64,000 nt of DNA from positions 8,839,001-8,903,000 of the forward strand of contig NZ_CP160403.1 in NCBI RefSeq assembly GCF_040782645.1, in the 5' to 3' direction. Below are positions 10,279 to 19,250 of this stretch, one piece after another. Source of the stretch: Streptomyces sp. HUAS ZL42 (GTDB taxonomy: Bacteria > Actinomycetota > Actinomycetes > Streptomycetales > Streptomycetaceae). How positions within the stretch are numbered: position 1 is the first letter of the stretch; each line of letters opens with the position of its first letter. Below the pieces are notes generated by a model. It had not been told where the DNA came from and did not search any database. It saw only the letters and a program-made list of their open reading frames with translations. Both the position numbers and the translations under genes were made by a program.

Positions 10279-11594
10279 CGGCAATCCCCGCTCTCCCCGG
10301 CCCCGTCGCGGATGGCGAGGGCGACCAGCAGTTCCAGGAGGTCGGCGATCCGGCGCGGATTCCGCCCGGTGCGTTCCTCGATCCGGCGCAACCGGTAGTG
10401 CGCCGTGTTGTGGTGCACCCGCAGCCGGTCGGCGGCCAGCCGCAGGTTGAGGTCCGCCTCCGCGAAGGCCCGTATGGTGGCGGCCAGGGTGTCGCCACGT
10501 CGGCGGTCGTCCTCCAGCAGCGCACGTACGCGGGGATCGACGAGCTGACGGGCGAGGTCGTCGGCGCGCAGCGCCAGGTAGTCGAAGGGCGACAGGCGCG
10601 GCAGCGCCGCCACTCCGCCCTCGGGTGGCACCAGGTCGAGAGCGGCCCGTGCCTCCTCGTAGGCCCGTGGCAGTTCGCCGGCCCCCCGGGCGAGTGTGCT
10701 GATGCCCATGGAGAGCATGGTTCCCTCCCGCGCGAGCCTTTGCTGCACGGCCTCGAAGTGGGCACAGATGTCCTCGACGTCCATGCCGGTGCGGACCACG
10801 GGCACGGCCACCACCTCGCCGTGGCGTACGACGACCAGGGTTCGGCCGGCCCAGGGTCCCGCGACGCTGATGGACGCGCTCGTCGCGTAGCCGTGCTCGG
10901 CCGAGGTCAGGTCGCCGGTGCGGGTGTCGCCGACGCACACGGCCACGACCGCCATCATCGGCGAGTGCGGCCCGAGGCCGTACGCCTGCCCGGCGGCGAG
11001 CAGGGGACCGCGCGTCGGTGCCGCGCCGGCCAGCAGCTGGTCCAGGAGGTCCCGGCGCTCCCGGTCCGCGTCCGCGACCACGTGCTGCTGGTACTCGACG
11101 TAGGCCTGCGCCGCATGGGTGCTGGCGTAGTCGACGTACCGCATCAGCGGTGTGACGAGTGACAGCGCGGCCTGCTGTGCCTCGGCGGACGTGCCCGCGC
11201 AGTCCAGCAGCGCGTCCCACAGCACCTGCCGCCCGACCCGGAAGGCGCTGATCCAGTCCTCGAGGGCGAACCCCGCGCGAGCTCGGCGCATGGCCGCCGC
11301 GCGGCTGAAGACCAGGTCTTCGGGGGCGATGTCCCGATTGCCGGCGAGCGCCGCCAGCTGCATCCGGAAGTGCGTGAGCACCTGGTCGAGTACGTCGTCG
11401 AAGAACCGCTCGTCCTGCAGTGCGTACGACGGGATCTCCGTGCGCATCACGGCGACGGCGGTCTTCGCCACCTCCTCGAGCCGGTCCTGCACGGTGTGCA
11501 GGATCCGGTGCCGCTCCCGGCTGAGCGGTTCGGAGAGTGCGGGGGCACCCGGGGCGGGACCACGAGGCATGGCGTCGATGGTCGCTGCCCGCAT
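10275..11594 (-). CDS. PucR/CdaR-family transcriptional regulator
   Basis: The 439-residue product ends in the PucR C-terminal helix-turn-helix (AADRLRVHHNTAHYRLRRIEERTGR, about residues 380-425). A GGDEF-like or RsbRD-like sensor region fills the middle. PucR-type proteins often activate catabolic or transport genes in response to nitrogenous compounds. The gene is divergent from the ABC importer at 11759, with a perfect 8+2+8 palindrome in the gap, so local control is likely. The start is either the ATG at 11594 or an in-frame ATG at 11570. It is followed by the coupled TetR gene. Confidence 0.85.
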   Translation of the reverse strand: MRAATIDAMPRGPAPGAPALSEPLSRERHRILHTVQDRLEEVAKTAVAVMRTEIPSYALQDERFFDDVLDQVLTHFRMQLAALAGNRDIAPEDLVFSRAAAMRRARAGFALEDWISAFRVGRQVLWDALLDCAGTSAEAQQAALSLVTPLMRYVDYASTHAAQAYVEYQQHVVADADRERRDLLDQLLAGAAPTRGPLLAAGQAYGLGPHSPMMAVVAVCVGDTRTGDLTSAEHGYATSASISVAGPWAGRTLVVVRHGEVVAVPVVRTGMDVEDICAHFEAVQQRLAREGTMLSMGISTLARGAGELPRAYEEARAALDLVPPEGGVAALPRLSPFDYLALRADDLARQLVDPRVRALLEDDRRRGDTLAATIRAFAEADLNLRLAADRLRVHHNTAHYRLRRIEERTGRNPRRIADLLELLVALAIRDGAGESGDCR

Positions 11595-11669
11595 CGTGTC
11601 CCGTCAACAGGCCCGGCGGGCGTCAGGCCGGGCGGGCTGGGCGCGGCGCACAAGTCGGTGGCCGCGAAG

Positions 11670-11687
11670 TTGGGTGCTCGCACCCAA
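11670..11687. promoter_or_regulatory. Perfect palindrome in the PucR / ABC importer divergent region
   Basis: TTGGGTGC-tc-GCACCCAA is an 18-bp perfect dyad. It lies about 70 bp upstream of the importer ATG and just upstream of a possible promoter (weak -35 TGTGCG at 11688-11693, -10 TACTGT at 11711-11716). That position suits a transcription activator. The divergent PucR regulator is the obvious candidate to bind it, though the TetR coupled to it is an alternative. Confidence 0.6.
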
Positions 11688-11758
11688 TGTGCGCCCGGAA
11701 GGCCCGCACCTACTGTGACGCTCGCCCACCCCCCAGCACGTCGGAAGGGGCGTCACTC

Positions 11759-12517
11759 ATGCTCGCGGTCGACGGTATCAGCGTGCGCTTCGGCGGAATC
11801 ACGGCACTGGACGGTGTCGCGTTCACCGTCGAGCCGGGCACCGCCGTAGGGCTCATCGGGCCGAACGGAGCCGGCAAGACCACCTTGTTCAACTGCCTCA
11901 CCCGGCGCTGCACCCCCGATGCGGGGACGGTGCGGTTCGGGGACGAGGACCTGCTCGCCCTCCCGCCGCACTCCGTGGCCGGGCGCGGCATCGCCCGCAC
12001 CTTCCAGAACCTGGGACTTTTCCCGCGGCTCACCGTCCGGGAGAACGTCATGATCGGCGCCCACAGCCGGGGGCGCACCGGACACCTCGCCGCGGCGCTC
12101 CGGCTGCCCCGCGTGCGGCGGGAGGAGGCGGAACTGCGTGACCAGGCGGACGAGCTGCTGCTCAGGCTGGGACTGGCGGACGTCGCCGACCACCCCGCCA
12201 CCGGGCTGCCCTTCGGCACTCTCAAACGCGTCGAACTCGCCCGGGCGCTCGCGGTACGGCCCCGGTTGCTGCTGCTCGACGAGCCCGTCAACGGTCTCAG
12301 CCACGGCGAGGTCGACCAATTCGCGGATCTGGTCCGCGCGGTGCGCCGGGACTTCGACCTCACGCTCGTGGTGGTCGAACACCACATGGGGTTCGTGATG
12401 GGCCTGTGCGACAAGGTGGTGTGTCTCGACTTCGGGCGCAAGATCGCCGAAGGCCCTCCGGAGGAGATCCAGCGCGACCCGGCCGTCATCGAGGCGTACC
12501 TGGGGGTGGCGGCATGA
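11759..12517 (+). CDS. Branched-chain amino acid-type ABC importer, ATP-binding protein (LivG-like)
   Basis: The 252-residue ATPase carries Walker A GPNGAGKTT, a divergent signature LPFGTLKRVELA and Walker B LLLLDEP, in the form usual for LivG/BraF subunits. I chose the ATG at 11759 because GGAAGGGG precedes it and the family's N-terminus begins here. It is the first gene of a five-gene operon (two ATPases, two permeases, one binding protein), each junction overlapping by four bases until the last. The complex takes up an amino acid or another small carboxylate or amide; the ligand is not known. Confidence 0.93.
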   Translation: MLAVDGISVRFGGITALDGVAFTVEPGTAVGLIGPNGAGKTTLFNCLTRRCTPDAGTVRFGDEDLLALPPHSVAGRGIARTFQNLGLFPRLTVRENVMIGAHSRGRTGHLAAALRLPRVRREEAELRDQADELLLRLGLADVADHPATGLPFGTLKRVELARALAVRPRLLLLDEPVNGLSHGEVDQFADLVRAVRRDFDLTLVVVEHHMGFVMGLCDKVVCLDFGRKIAEGPPEEIQRDPAVIEAYLGVAA

Positions 12518-13320
12518 GTGAGCCCACCGCCGACCTCACCGGGACCGGGACGAGTGCGGAGCCGGACTTCCTGAAGGTGTCCGATCTGCACGCCGGATAC
12601 GGCCAGGCCCGCGTGCTCCAGGGCCTGGACTTCTCCGTCGCGCGCGGCGAGGTCTGCGCCGTCCTGGGACCCAACGGCGCCGGCAAGACCACAACCCTGC
12701 GGGCCCTGTGCGGCATGGTCCGCGGCCAGGGCTCGGTGACCTTGAACGGTACGGAGCTGCTGGGCCGCTCCCCGGAGCAGGCCGCTCGGCTCGGCGTGGC
12801 GCACGTACCCGAGGGGCGCGGCACCTTCAACGACCTGACCGTCGAGGAGAACCTGCGCGTCGGCGCCCATCTGCGTACGGCCCACGGGTGGCGGGGCCGC
12901 GCCGAGCGCGCTGCCGTGGCGGCCGACCTGCAACGGATCTACGACTACTTCCCCAAACTGCGCCTGCGGTCCCGCCAGGCCGCGGGCAGCCTCAGCGGCG
13001 GCGAGCAGCAGATGCTCGCCATCGGCAGGGCGCTGATGCTGCGGCCCTCGCTGCTGCTCCTGGACGAGCCGTCGCTGGGGCTCGCGCCGCTGGTCACCCG
13101 CGAACTGTTCGAGATCGTCCGTGCCGTGAACGAGGAGGAACGCACCACCGTGGTCGTCGTCGAGCAGAACGCCCAGCTCGCACTGGATGTCGCGCACCGG
13201 GCCCACGTACTGGAGGCCGGCCGCCTTGTGCTGTCCGGACCGGCCGCTCAGATCCGCGAGGACGGGCAGGTCGCCGAGGTGTACCTCGGCGTCACCGTCC
13301 GCTCCGGAAAGGGCGGGTGA
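12514..13320 (+). CDS. Branched-chain amino acid-type ABC importer, ATP-binding protein (LivF-like)
   Basis: The 268-residue second ATPase of the importer has Walker A GPNGAGKTT, signature LSGGEQQML and Walker B LLLLDEPSLGLAP. The LAP extension after Walker B is typical of LivF/BraG. The ATG at 12514 overlaps the previous stop (ATGA). About 25 non-conserved residues precede the ABC core. Confidence 0.93.
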   Translation: MSEPTADLTGTGTSAEPDFLKVSDLHAGYGQARVLQGLDFSVARGEVCAVLGPNGAGKTTTLRALCGMVRGQGSVTLNGTELLGRSPEQAARLGVAHVPEGRGTFNDLTVEENLRVGAHLRTAHGWRGRAERAAVAADLQRIYDYFPKLRLRSRQAAGSLSGGEQQMLAIGRALMLRPSLLLLDEPSLGLAPLVTRELFEIVRAVNEEERTTVVVVEQNAQLALDVAHRAHVLEAGRLVLSGPAAQIREDGQVAEVYLGVTVRSGKGG

Positions 13321-14207
13321 GCACCGTGACCGAACTGCTCCAGCAAGTGGTGGAAGGGGTCGGCTCCGGCGCGGTCTACGCCAGTCTGGCGCTGGCCCTG
13401 GTGCTGATCCACCGGTTCACGGGGATCGTGAACTTCGCGCAGGGTGAGCTCGCCATGATCTCCACGTATGTGGCGTGGCAGCTCGTGGCGTCCGGGATGT
13501 CGTTCTGGCTGGCGTTGCCGGTCACCCTGGCGGTGTCGTTCGCCGGCGGCATGCTCGTCGAGCGGATCGTCATCCGTCCCGTGCGGAGCGCGCCCGAGCT
13601 GACGATGGTCATCGTCACGGTGGGCCTGTTCATCTTCGTCAACGCGGTGGCCGGTCTGATCTGGTCGTTCACCGTGAAGGACTTCCCGCAGCCGTTCCCC
13701 GACGGAGGCATCGACCTGGCCGGGGTGCGCGTGGACTGGTCGACCCTCGGAATCATCGCGGTGGTCGCCGTCGTGATGGGGCTGCTCTATCTGCTGTTCC
13801 AGCACACCTCCATCGGCCTGGTGATGCGGGCGGTCGCGGGAAACCCCGCCTCGGCCCGGCTGTCGGGCATCAGGGTGGGCCGGGTGCTGATGCTCGGCTG
13901 GGGACTGGCCGCGACGGTCGGCGCGGTGTCGGGCGTGCTCGTCGCCCCGGTGCTGTTCCTGGAGCCCAACATGATGGGCGGGGTGCTGATCTACGCGTTC
14001 GCCGCGGCCACCCTCGGAGGTTTCGACAGCCCGGTCGGCGCGGTCGTCGGCGGCCTGTTCGTGGGCGTCGCCGAGACGCTGGCCGGGGCGTACGTGGACG
14101 TGATCGGTGCGGATCTGAAGGTGGGCGTACCCCTGGTGATCATTCTGGCGGTGTTGCTGGTGCGGCCCCAGGGCCTGTTCGGGCGGGCGGCGGTGGAGCG
14201 CGCATGA
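13317..14207 (+). CDS. Branched-chain amino acid-type ABC importer, permease (LivH-like)
   Basis: The 296-residue polytopic membrane protein has the LivH hallmark region GAVYASLALALVLIHRFTGIVNFAQGELAMISTY near its start. I count about eight hydrophobic segments. The GTG at 13317 overlaps the stop of the preceding ATPase (GTGA). It forms the membrane channel with the LivM-like subunit encoded next. Confidence 0.92.
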   Translation: MSTVTELLQQVVEGVGSGAVYASLALALVLIHRFTGIVNFAQGELAMISTYVAWQLVASGMSFWLALPVTLAVSFAGGMLVERIVIRPVRSAPELTMVIVTVGLFIFVNAVAGLIWSFTVKDFPQPFPDGGIDLAGVRVDWSTLGIIAVVAVVMGLLYLLFQHTSIGLVMRAVAGNPASARLSGIRVGRVLMLGWGLAATVGAVSGVLVAPVLFLEPNMMGGVLIYAFAAATLGGFDSPVGAVVGGLFVGVAETLAGAYVDVIGADLKVGVPLVIILAVLLVRPQGLFGRAAVERA

Positions 14208-15310
14208 GCACGATCATCACCACGCTCGGCACAGACCGCGCCCGGCGTCTGCGGGCCGTGCTCACCGCGCTGCTCGCGGCGGCCATCGCCGTCGGTGCCC
14301 CGTTCTACTTCGCCCCCTTCCAGGTCTTCCAGCTGACCATGGTGCTGCTGTACGCCGTGGCGCTCGCCGGACTGAACCTGCTGGTCGGATTCGGCGGGCA
14401 GATCTCGCTCGGGCACGGTGCGTTCTTCGCGGCGGGCGCCTACACGGCGGCGGTCATGCTCGACCGGTACGACACCGGCCACCTGGCCACGCTGCCGGTC
14501 GCGGCCGCCGGATGCTTCCTGCTGGGCCTCGGTTTCGGGGTGCCCGCCCTGCGGCTGAGCGGGCTGTACCTGGCCCTGGTCACCCTCTCGTTCGCGGTGT
14601 TCCTGCCGCCGCTGCTCAAGCGGCTCGAACCGGTCACGGGCGGCTCCATGGGGCTGACCGTGGACAAGCTGCAGCCGCCCGCATGGAGCGGGCTGGCCGA
14701 GGACCAGTGGATGTACTTCGTCGTCCTCGCCGTCACCGCGGTGGCCCTCCTGCTCGCCCGTAACCTGCTGCGGTCCCGGGTGGGCCGGGCCTTGCTCGCC
14801 GTGCGGGACAACGAGAGCGCCGCGGAGGTCATGGGCGTGCGGCTGTCGCTGCACAAGACCCTCGCGTTCGCGTGGAGCGCGATGTTCGCGGGTGCCGCCG
14901 GGTGTCTGTACACCTGGGTGATCGGCTTCGTCTCGCCCGACTCGTTCAGCTTCGTCCTGTCCATCACGCTGCTGGCCGGCCTGGTGGTCGGGGGGCTCGC
15001 CTCGCTGTACGGACCGCTGCTGGGCGCGGCGTTCGTGATGTATGTGCCGAGCGTGGCCCAGGACATCAGCGACGCGGCGCCCGGAGTGGTGTTCGGGCTG
15101 CTGATCATCGCGGTGATGTTCGTGGCCCCGACGGGACTGGCCGGTCTCGTGGGCCGTGTCGGGGGCGCGGCCACCCGTCGTCTCACCCGCACCACCCCCG
15201 CCGCCGGCCCTTCGCCCGATTCCGAACCCTCCGCGCCCCCCACACCCGCGGATCCCGCACCTGCCGATGCCGAACCCGTGGGCGCAGCGCCCCGCACGGA
15301 AAAGGAATGA
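14204..15310 (+). CDS. Branched-chain amino acid-type ABC importer, permease (LivM-like)
   Basis: The 368-residue membrane protein contains the LivM motif LNLLVGFGGQISLGHGAFFAAGAY near residues 65-90 and several membrane segments. VRDNESAAEVMGV is the cytoplasmic loop that contacts the ATPase. The last ~45 residues are a Pro/Ala-rich cytoplasmic tail. The ATG at 14204 overlaps the LivH-like stop (ATGA). Confidence 0.92.
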   Translation: MSTIITTLGTDRARRLRAVLTALLAAAIAVGAPFYFAPFQVFQLTMVLLYAVALAGLNLLVGFGGQISLGHGAFFAAGAYTAAVMLDRYDTGHLATLPVAAAGCFLLGLGFGVPALRLSGLYLALVTLSFAVFLPPLLKRLEPVTGGSMGLTVDKLQPPAWSGLAEDQWMYFVVLAVTAVALLLARNLLRSRVGRALLAVRDNESAAEVMGVRLSLHKTLAFAWSAMFAGAAGCLYTWVIGFVSPDSFSFVLSITLLAGLVVGGLASLYGPLLGAAFVMYVPSVAQDISDAAPGVVFGLLIIAVMFVAPTGLAGLVGRVGGAATRRLTRTTPAAGPSPDSEPSAPPTPADPAPADAEPVGAAPRTEKE

Positions 15311-15315
15311 GTCAC

Positions 15316-16593
15316 ATGCGCAAGACGACCTCTCTGCGGGCGGCCGCGGCCGCGTCCGCCGCTCTCCTTCTCGCCACCGCCTGCAACAGCCAGCGCGGGC
15401 AGGACGACAAGGACGCCGCAGCCGACGGCGCGTGCCGGGGCCAGCAGACCACCGGCATCACCGACAAGACCATCAAGCTGGGCGGAATCTACCCACTTTC
15501 GGGACCGGCCTCCGCGTACGGCACGATCAGCAAGGGCGTGAACGCGTACTTCAAGTACGTCAACGACCAGGGCGGGATCGACGGCCGCACGGTGGAGTTC
15601 GTCGTCCGCGACGACGGCTACCAGCCGCCCAAGGCGGTCGAGGAGGCCCGCAGGCTGGTCGAGCAGGAGAAGGTCTTCGCCGTGTTCCAGACCCTGGGCA
15701 CCCCGTCCACGGCAGCCGTGTGGGACTACCTCAACAAGCGGAAGGTGCCGCAGCCCTTCGTCGCCACGGGCGCCTCCGTCTGGGGTACGGACGACAAGCA
15801 CCCGTGGACCACCGGCTGGCAGCCCAACTACGTGTCCGAGGCACGGGTCTACGCCAAATACCTGAAGGAGGAGAAGCCGAACGCCAAGGTCGCCGTCCTT
15901 CACCAGAACGACGACTTCGGCAAGGATCTGCTCGGCGGGTTCAAGGCGGCCGTCGCCGGCAGCGGCATCAAGGTGGTGGCCGAGGAGAGCTACGAGGTCA
16001 CCGACCCCTCCGTCTCGGCGCAGATGACAAGTCTCGCCCGGTCGAAGGCGGATGTGCTGCTCGACATCACCACGCCGAAGTTCGGCAGCCAGGCACTCGC
16101 CGCCGACGCCAAAAACACCAAGTGGAACCCGCTGCACATCGTCAACGCCGTGTCCGCGTCGACCACCGTGCTCAAACCCGTCGGACTCAAGAACGTGCAG
16201 GGCCTGGTCTCGGCGACCTACTTCAAGGACCCCGCCGACCCGCAGTGGGCCGACGACGCGGAGATGAAGACGTACAAGGACGCGCTGCGCAAGTACGCGC
16301 CCGACTCCGACCCGGCCAACCAGCTCAACGCCTATGGCTGGGCCGTCGCCTCCAGTCTGCACAAGGCCCTGGACGCGATGAAGTGCCCGACCAGGGAGGG
16401 GCTGCGGGACGCGGTGCGCGATCTGAAGGACGTGAAGGTGGACATGCTGCTGCCCGGTGTCACCCTCTCCACCGGGCCCGACGACGCCTTCCCGCTCGAG
16501 ACGATGCAGCTGATGCGGTTCAAGGGCGAGCGGTGGCAGCTGTTCGGCAAGCCGGTGGACACCCGCAAGGAGTTCGGTTCTCCGGCGAACTGA
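15316..16593 (+). CDS. ABC importer substrate-binding lipoprotein (Leu/Ile/Val-binding type)
   Basis: The 425-residue periplasmic-type binding protein has a signal peptide and a lipobox ending in ATAC, so it should be a lipoprotein on the outer face of the membrane. The mature part begins TIKLGGIYPLSGPASAYG, as in type I (LivJ-like) solute-binding proteins. I prefer the ATG at 15316 because AAAGGA sits 9 bases upstream; the ATG at 15307 overlaps the LivM stop and is the alternative. It is the last gene of the importer operon, followed by a strong terminator. The ligand cannot be inferred. Confidence 0.92.
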   Translation: MRKTTSLRAAAAASAALLLATACNSQRGQDDKDAAADGACRGQQTTGITDKTIKLGGIYPLSGPASAYGTISKGVNAYFKYVNDQGGIDGRTVEFVVRDDGYQPPKAVEEARRLVEQEKVFAVFQTLGTPSTAAVWDYLNKRKVPQPFVATGASVWGTDDKHPWTTGWQPNYVSEARVYAKYLKEEKPNAKVAVLHQNDDFGKDLLGGFKAAVAGSGIKVVAEESYEVTDPSVSAQMTSLARSKADVLLDITTPKFGSQALAADAKNTKWNPLHIVNAVSASTTVLKPVGLKNVQGLVSATYFKDPADPQWADDAEMKTYKDALRKYAPDSDPANQLNAYGWAVASSLHKALDAMKCPTREGLRDAVRDLKDVKVDMLLPGVTLSTGPDDAFPLETMQLMRFKGERWQLFGKPVDTRKEFGSPAN

Positions 16594-16596
16594 GCC

Positions 16597-16645
16597 GACG
16601 GGGGCGGTCCGAGTCGATGCCCGACACCTGAGGACCGCCCCCGTC
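16597..16645 (+). terminator. Terminator of the ABC importer operon
   Basis: A perfect 14-bp stem (16597-16610 with 16632-16645, GACGGGGGCGGTCC and its complement) encloses a 21-base loop, starting three bases after the binding-protein stop. Confidence 0.88.
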
Positions 16646-16727
16646 CCTTCCGCTCGGCCACGCGGGCGCCGGAGCGGCACCAAGTCGGAGGCATCGTCGG
16701 CCTGTTGGTTCCTCTAGAGTCGGCCCC

Positions 16728-17387
16728 ATGACGGAGGCACCGGCCCAGGATCGCGGCGCGCGGTCCCGTGACGCGATACTGGACACCGCCGGCGACCTGA
16801 TGGCGCGCCACGGCTACGCCGCCACGTCCATCTCGATGATCTCCGCCGCATGCGGTCTGCCGGTCAGTTCGATCTACTGGCACTTCCGCAGCAAGGACGG
16901 GATCTACGTCGCGGTGCTGGAGCGCGCCAGGACCGTGCTGCTGGCAGCCCTGCCTCCGGCCGAGGTGCCGGGCGCCGACGTCGAGCAGCGTCTGGACACC
17001 TTTCTCGCCGCGGTCGAGGAGGGGTTCCAGCGCCACCCGCGAGGTGTGAGGCTGCTGTTGGGGCTGGGCATGGTGCAGCAGGATGCCAGTGCGGCGGCCG
17101 TGGCCGAGCTGCGTCACTACCGCGACGCGCTGGTGGCCTGGGCCCGGGATTCGGTGAGGTCCGTCTTCGTACTGCCTGATCGCCCCGAGGTGGCTGACGA
17201 GTTGGCGCGCTTCACGCTGAGGATCGCGAGCGGAACCGCCGTGGCCCGTTGGCTCGAGCCGGACACCGTCCTGGAGACCGGACCGCTGCGCGTGGCGTTG
17301 TTGGCGCTGGCGACCCACCACGGCGTTCCGGTGCGGGGCGGCCCTGGCGAGGACGCCCCCTCGTGCGGCGTCACGACCAGGGAATGA
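16728..17387 (+). CDS. TetR/AcrR-family transcriptional regulator
   Basis: The 219-residue product has a TetR helix-turn-helix at about residues 15-60 (AILDTAGDLMARHGYAATSISMISAACGLPVSSIYWHF). It follows the importer operon, but a strong terminator lies between them. The last residues directly abut, on the other strand, the remnant of a broken hydrolase gene, so its C-terminus may have been altered by the same rearrangement. Its target is unknown. Confidence 0.87.
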   Translation: MTEAPAQDRGARSRDAILDTAGDLMARHGYAATSISMISAACGLPVSSIYWHFRSKDGIYVAVLERARTVLLAALPPAEVPGADVEQRLDTFLAAVEEGFQRHPRGVRLLLGLGMVQQDASAAAVAELRHYRDALVAWARDSVRSVFVLPDRPEVADELARFTLRIASGTAVARWLEPDTVLETGPLRVALLALATHHGVPVRGGPGEDAPSCGVTTRE

Positions 17388-17559
17388 CGACCCGGTACCT
17401 GCTGTCCGGGACCGTTCGGGTGGATCGTGGGCCGTTCGACGCCGGCCCGTCGGGGATCCGCGACGGAGCCCGTACGCCGTCGATGGACACCTCGGGAGCG
17501 GTGGCCCCAGTCGTGTTGCCGCTGCCGGTGGTCCCGGGCGGGGCGAGTGCCGATGTCAT
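17371..17559 (-). pseudogene. Truncated N-terminal remnant of a hydrolase-like gene
   Basis: An ATG at 17559 overlaps the carboxylesterase stop (ATGA), which normally marks a genuine downstream gene. The frame runs only 62 codons, ending SRYRVVIPWS and a stop at 17371. Alpha/beta hydrolases of the tannase/lipase type often start with a similar stretch, where VVIP would be followed by a WNG-like motif and the catalytic domain. Here the sequence instead runs into the 3' end of the opposing TetR gene. I infer that a deletion removed the rest of a second hydrolase. An unrelated short protein remains possible. Confidence 0.4.
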
Positions 17560-19217
17560 GGCACGGCTCCTCGGGGAACGGGAGCGGGCTGCCAGAACGG
17601 GCAGTGGTGGTCGGCCGCGAAAGCGGTGGTCGGTCCGACCCGGTCCGGTGCCAGCACCTGGATGCGGTCCCCCTCGGTCGTGTAGCGCGGCCAGGGCGGA
17701 GTCCCGGGCGCGTTGGGGTCGCCGGTGGCCGCGAAGCGGGCCCAGTAGGCGGTCATCGTGGCGGACAGCCGCCGCTGGGCGGGTGTCAGGGGCGCCACCG
17801 CGTCCGTGGGGAAGAGATAGGCCAGTTCGGAGGCGTGGAAGGCGCCTTGCGGCGTGTGAGGTGCCGGGATGAACGGCGGTGCCTGGGCGTCGTGGAACTC
17901 GTAGGCGTGGACGGGCGCCCGGTTGCCGTACAGCCGGCTGTCGGCCCGTGCCGGGCAGGCGAACCGCTGGTCGGTGCCGACGGCGGAGTAGGCCAGGTTG
18001 GGGGACGGATACGCCGAGGCAGGGTACGTGTCCAGGACCGCGGCCGCGCGATTGCCGTGCTGGAGCCTGATGAGGGCGGTGTACGAGACGGGGGTCAGCG
18101 GGCCGCCGCCGAGCAGATCCACGTACAGCGCGGTGAAGTACCGGTATTCGTCATGGGTGTTGCCGCTCAGCGTCGGGACCGCGTTCACTCGTCCCTCGGC
18201 CCACGCCGTGCGCGGAGGGCGGGGGAGGAGACGGGGACCGGTGTTCGGGGCCCACAGGGAGGCGGCCCCTGTCCCGGTGGCGCGGATGAGCTGCGTGGTG
18301 GGCACGGCACGCAGGCAGCCCGCCGCGGTCGTCGGGTCGGTGCAGCCGACCGAGGTCGCGAAGTCGCTGCCCTTGCGCTCGGCCGCGTCGAGCGTGAGGG
18401 GTGTCAGACCGCCGTCCGCGGCGCAGGCTCCGCTCTGCTGGATCGCGCGGTGGAACAGTCCTTTCGCGGTCGGCGAGGCGATATGGAGGCAGGTGTCCGC
18501 CGATCCGGCGGACTGGCCGCCGAGTGTCACCCGGTTCCGGTCGCCGCCGAAGGCGTCGATGTTGCGCCGTACCCAGCGCAACGCGGCCTGCTGGTCCATC
18601 AGCCCGTAGTCGCCGGAGGCGTGGTCCGCGCTTTCGGCCGACAGGGCGGGGTGGGCCAGAAACCCCAGTGCTCCGAGGCGGTAGTTGACGGTGACCACGA
18701 CCACACCCCGCGCGGCCAGCGCGGTGCCGTCGTAGTCGCTGCCCGCGCCGTATGCGTTGGCGCCGCCGTGCAGCCACACCAGCACCGGGAGAGGCCGGCC
18801 GCTGCTGCGGGCGGGCGTCCGGACATTGAGGTACAGGCAGTCCTCCACCGTGCTGCCGGTGCGGTTGGACTCGCCGGGCAGGACGGGGCCGCCGTCGGGG
18901 AGCAGCGTCAGCGGTAACTGGGGGCAGGGATGGGCCGGTGCGGTGGCGTCCCGTGTGCCGGACCACCGCGCGGCGGGTCGCGGCGGACGCCAGCGCAGCT
19001 CACCCTTCGGAGGGGCGGCGAACGGGATCCCCTGGAAGACCCGACCGCCGTCGCGGACGGCCGCGCCGCGCACCCAGCCCCGGTCCGTGCGTACGAGCAG
19101 GGAGCCGGAGCCGGAATGGGCGCGGGCGGTGAGCGGGGGAACGGTCAGTGTCAGGAGCAGGGCCGCGAAGGCGGCCAGGGCGCGGGCAGGAGTGTGGCGC
19201 AGGCGCGGGTCTCTCAT
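17556..19217 (-). CDS. Secreted type-B carboxylesterase
   Basis: The 553-residue alpha/beta hydrolase has a signal peptide (about residues 1-33, ending TARA). The type-B esterase motifs are EDCLYLNVRTPA and the nucleophile elbow GGQSAGS. HGGANAYGAGS forms the oxyanion-hole region, and HASELAYLF carries the likely catalytic histidine. It should hydrolyse carboxylic esters outside the cell. The gene starts 33 bp after the beta-helix gene and is followed by the truncated coupled frame. The ATG at 19217 has GGAG closely upstream. Confidence 0.92.
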   Translation of the reverse strand: MRDPRLRHTPARALAAFAALLLTLTVPPLTARAHSGSGSLLVRTDRGWVRGAAVRDGGRVFQGIPFAAPPKGELRWRPPRPAARWSGTRDATAPAHPCPQLPLTLLPDGGPVLPGESNRTGSTVEDCLYLNVRTPARSSGRPLPVLVWLHGGANAYGAGSDYDGTALAARGVVVVTVNYRLGALGFLAHPALSAESADHASGDYGLMDQQAALRWVRRNIDAFGGDRNRVTLGGQSAGSADTCLHIASPTAKGLFHRAIQQSGACAADGGLTPLTLDAAERKGSDFATSVGCTDPTTAAGCLRAVPTTQLIRATGTGAASLWAPNTGPRLLPRPPRTAWAEGRVNAVPTLSGNTHDEYRYFTALYVDLLGGGPLTPVSYTALIRLQHGNRAAAVLDTYPASAYPSPNLAYSAVGTDQRFACPARADSRLYGNRAPVHAYEFHDAQAPPFIPAPHTPQGAFHASELAYLFPTDAVAPLTPAQRRLSATMTAYWARFAATGDPNAPGTPPWPRYTTEGDRIQVLAPDRVGPTTAFAADHHCPFWQPAPVPRGAVP

Positions 19218-19250
19218 CCATCGCTCCAGGTGCCGGTATGGAGGTGGGGG

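Noticed and set aside
14440..16683. 747-codon minus-strand frame across the ABC importer genes
   Set aside because: Shadow of livM-like and binding-protein genes; composition is typical of antisense translation.
17384..17872. Plus-strand frame starting with ATGA overlap on the TetR stop
   Set aside because: It runs antisense into the carboxylesterase gene and has no recognisable fold; the opposite-strand truncated hydrolase explains the stretch better.
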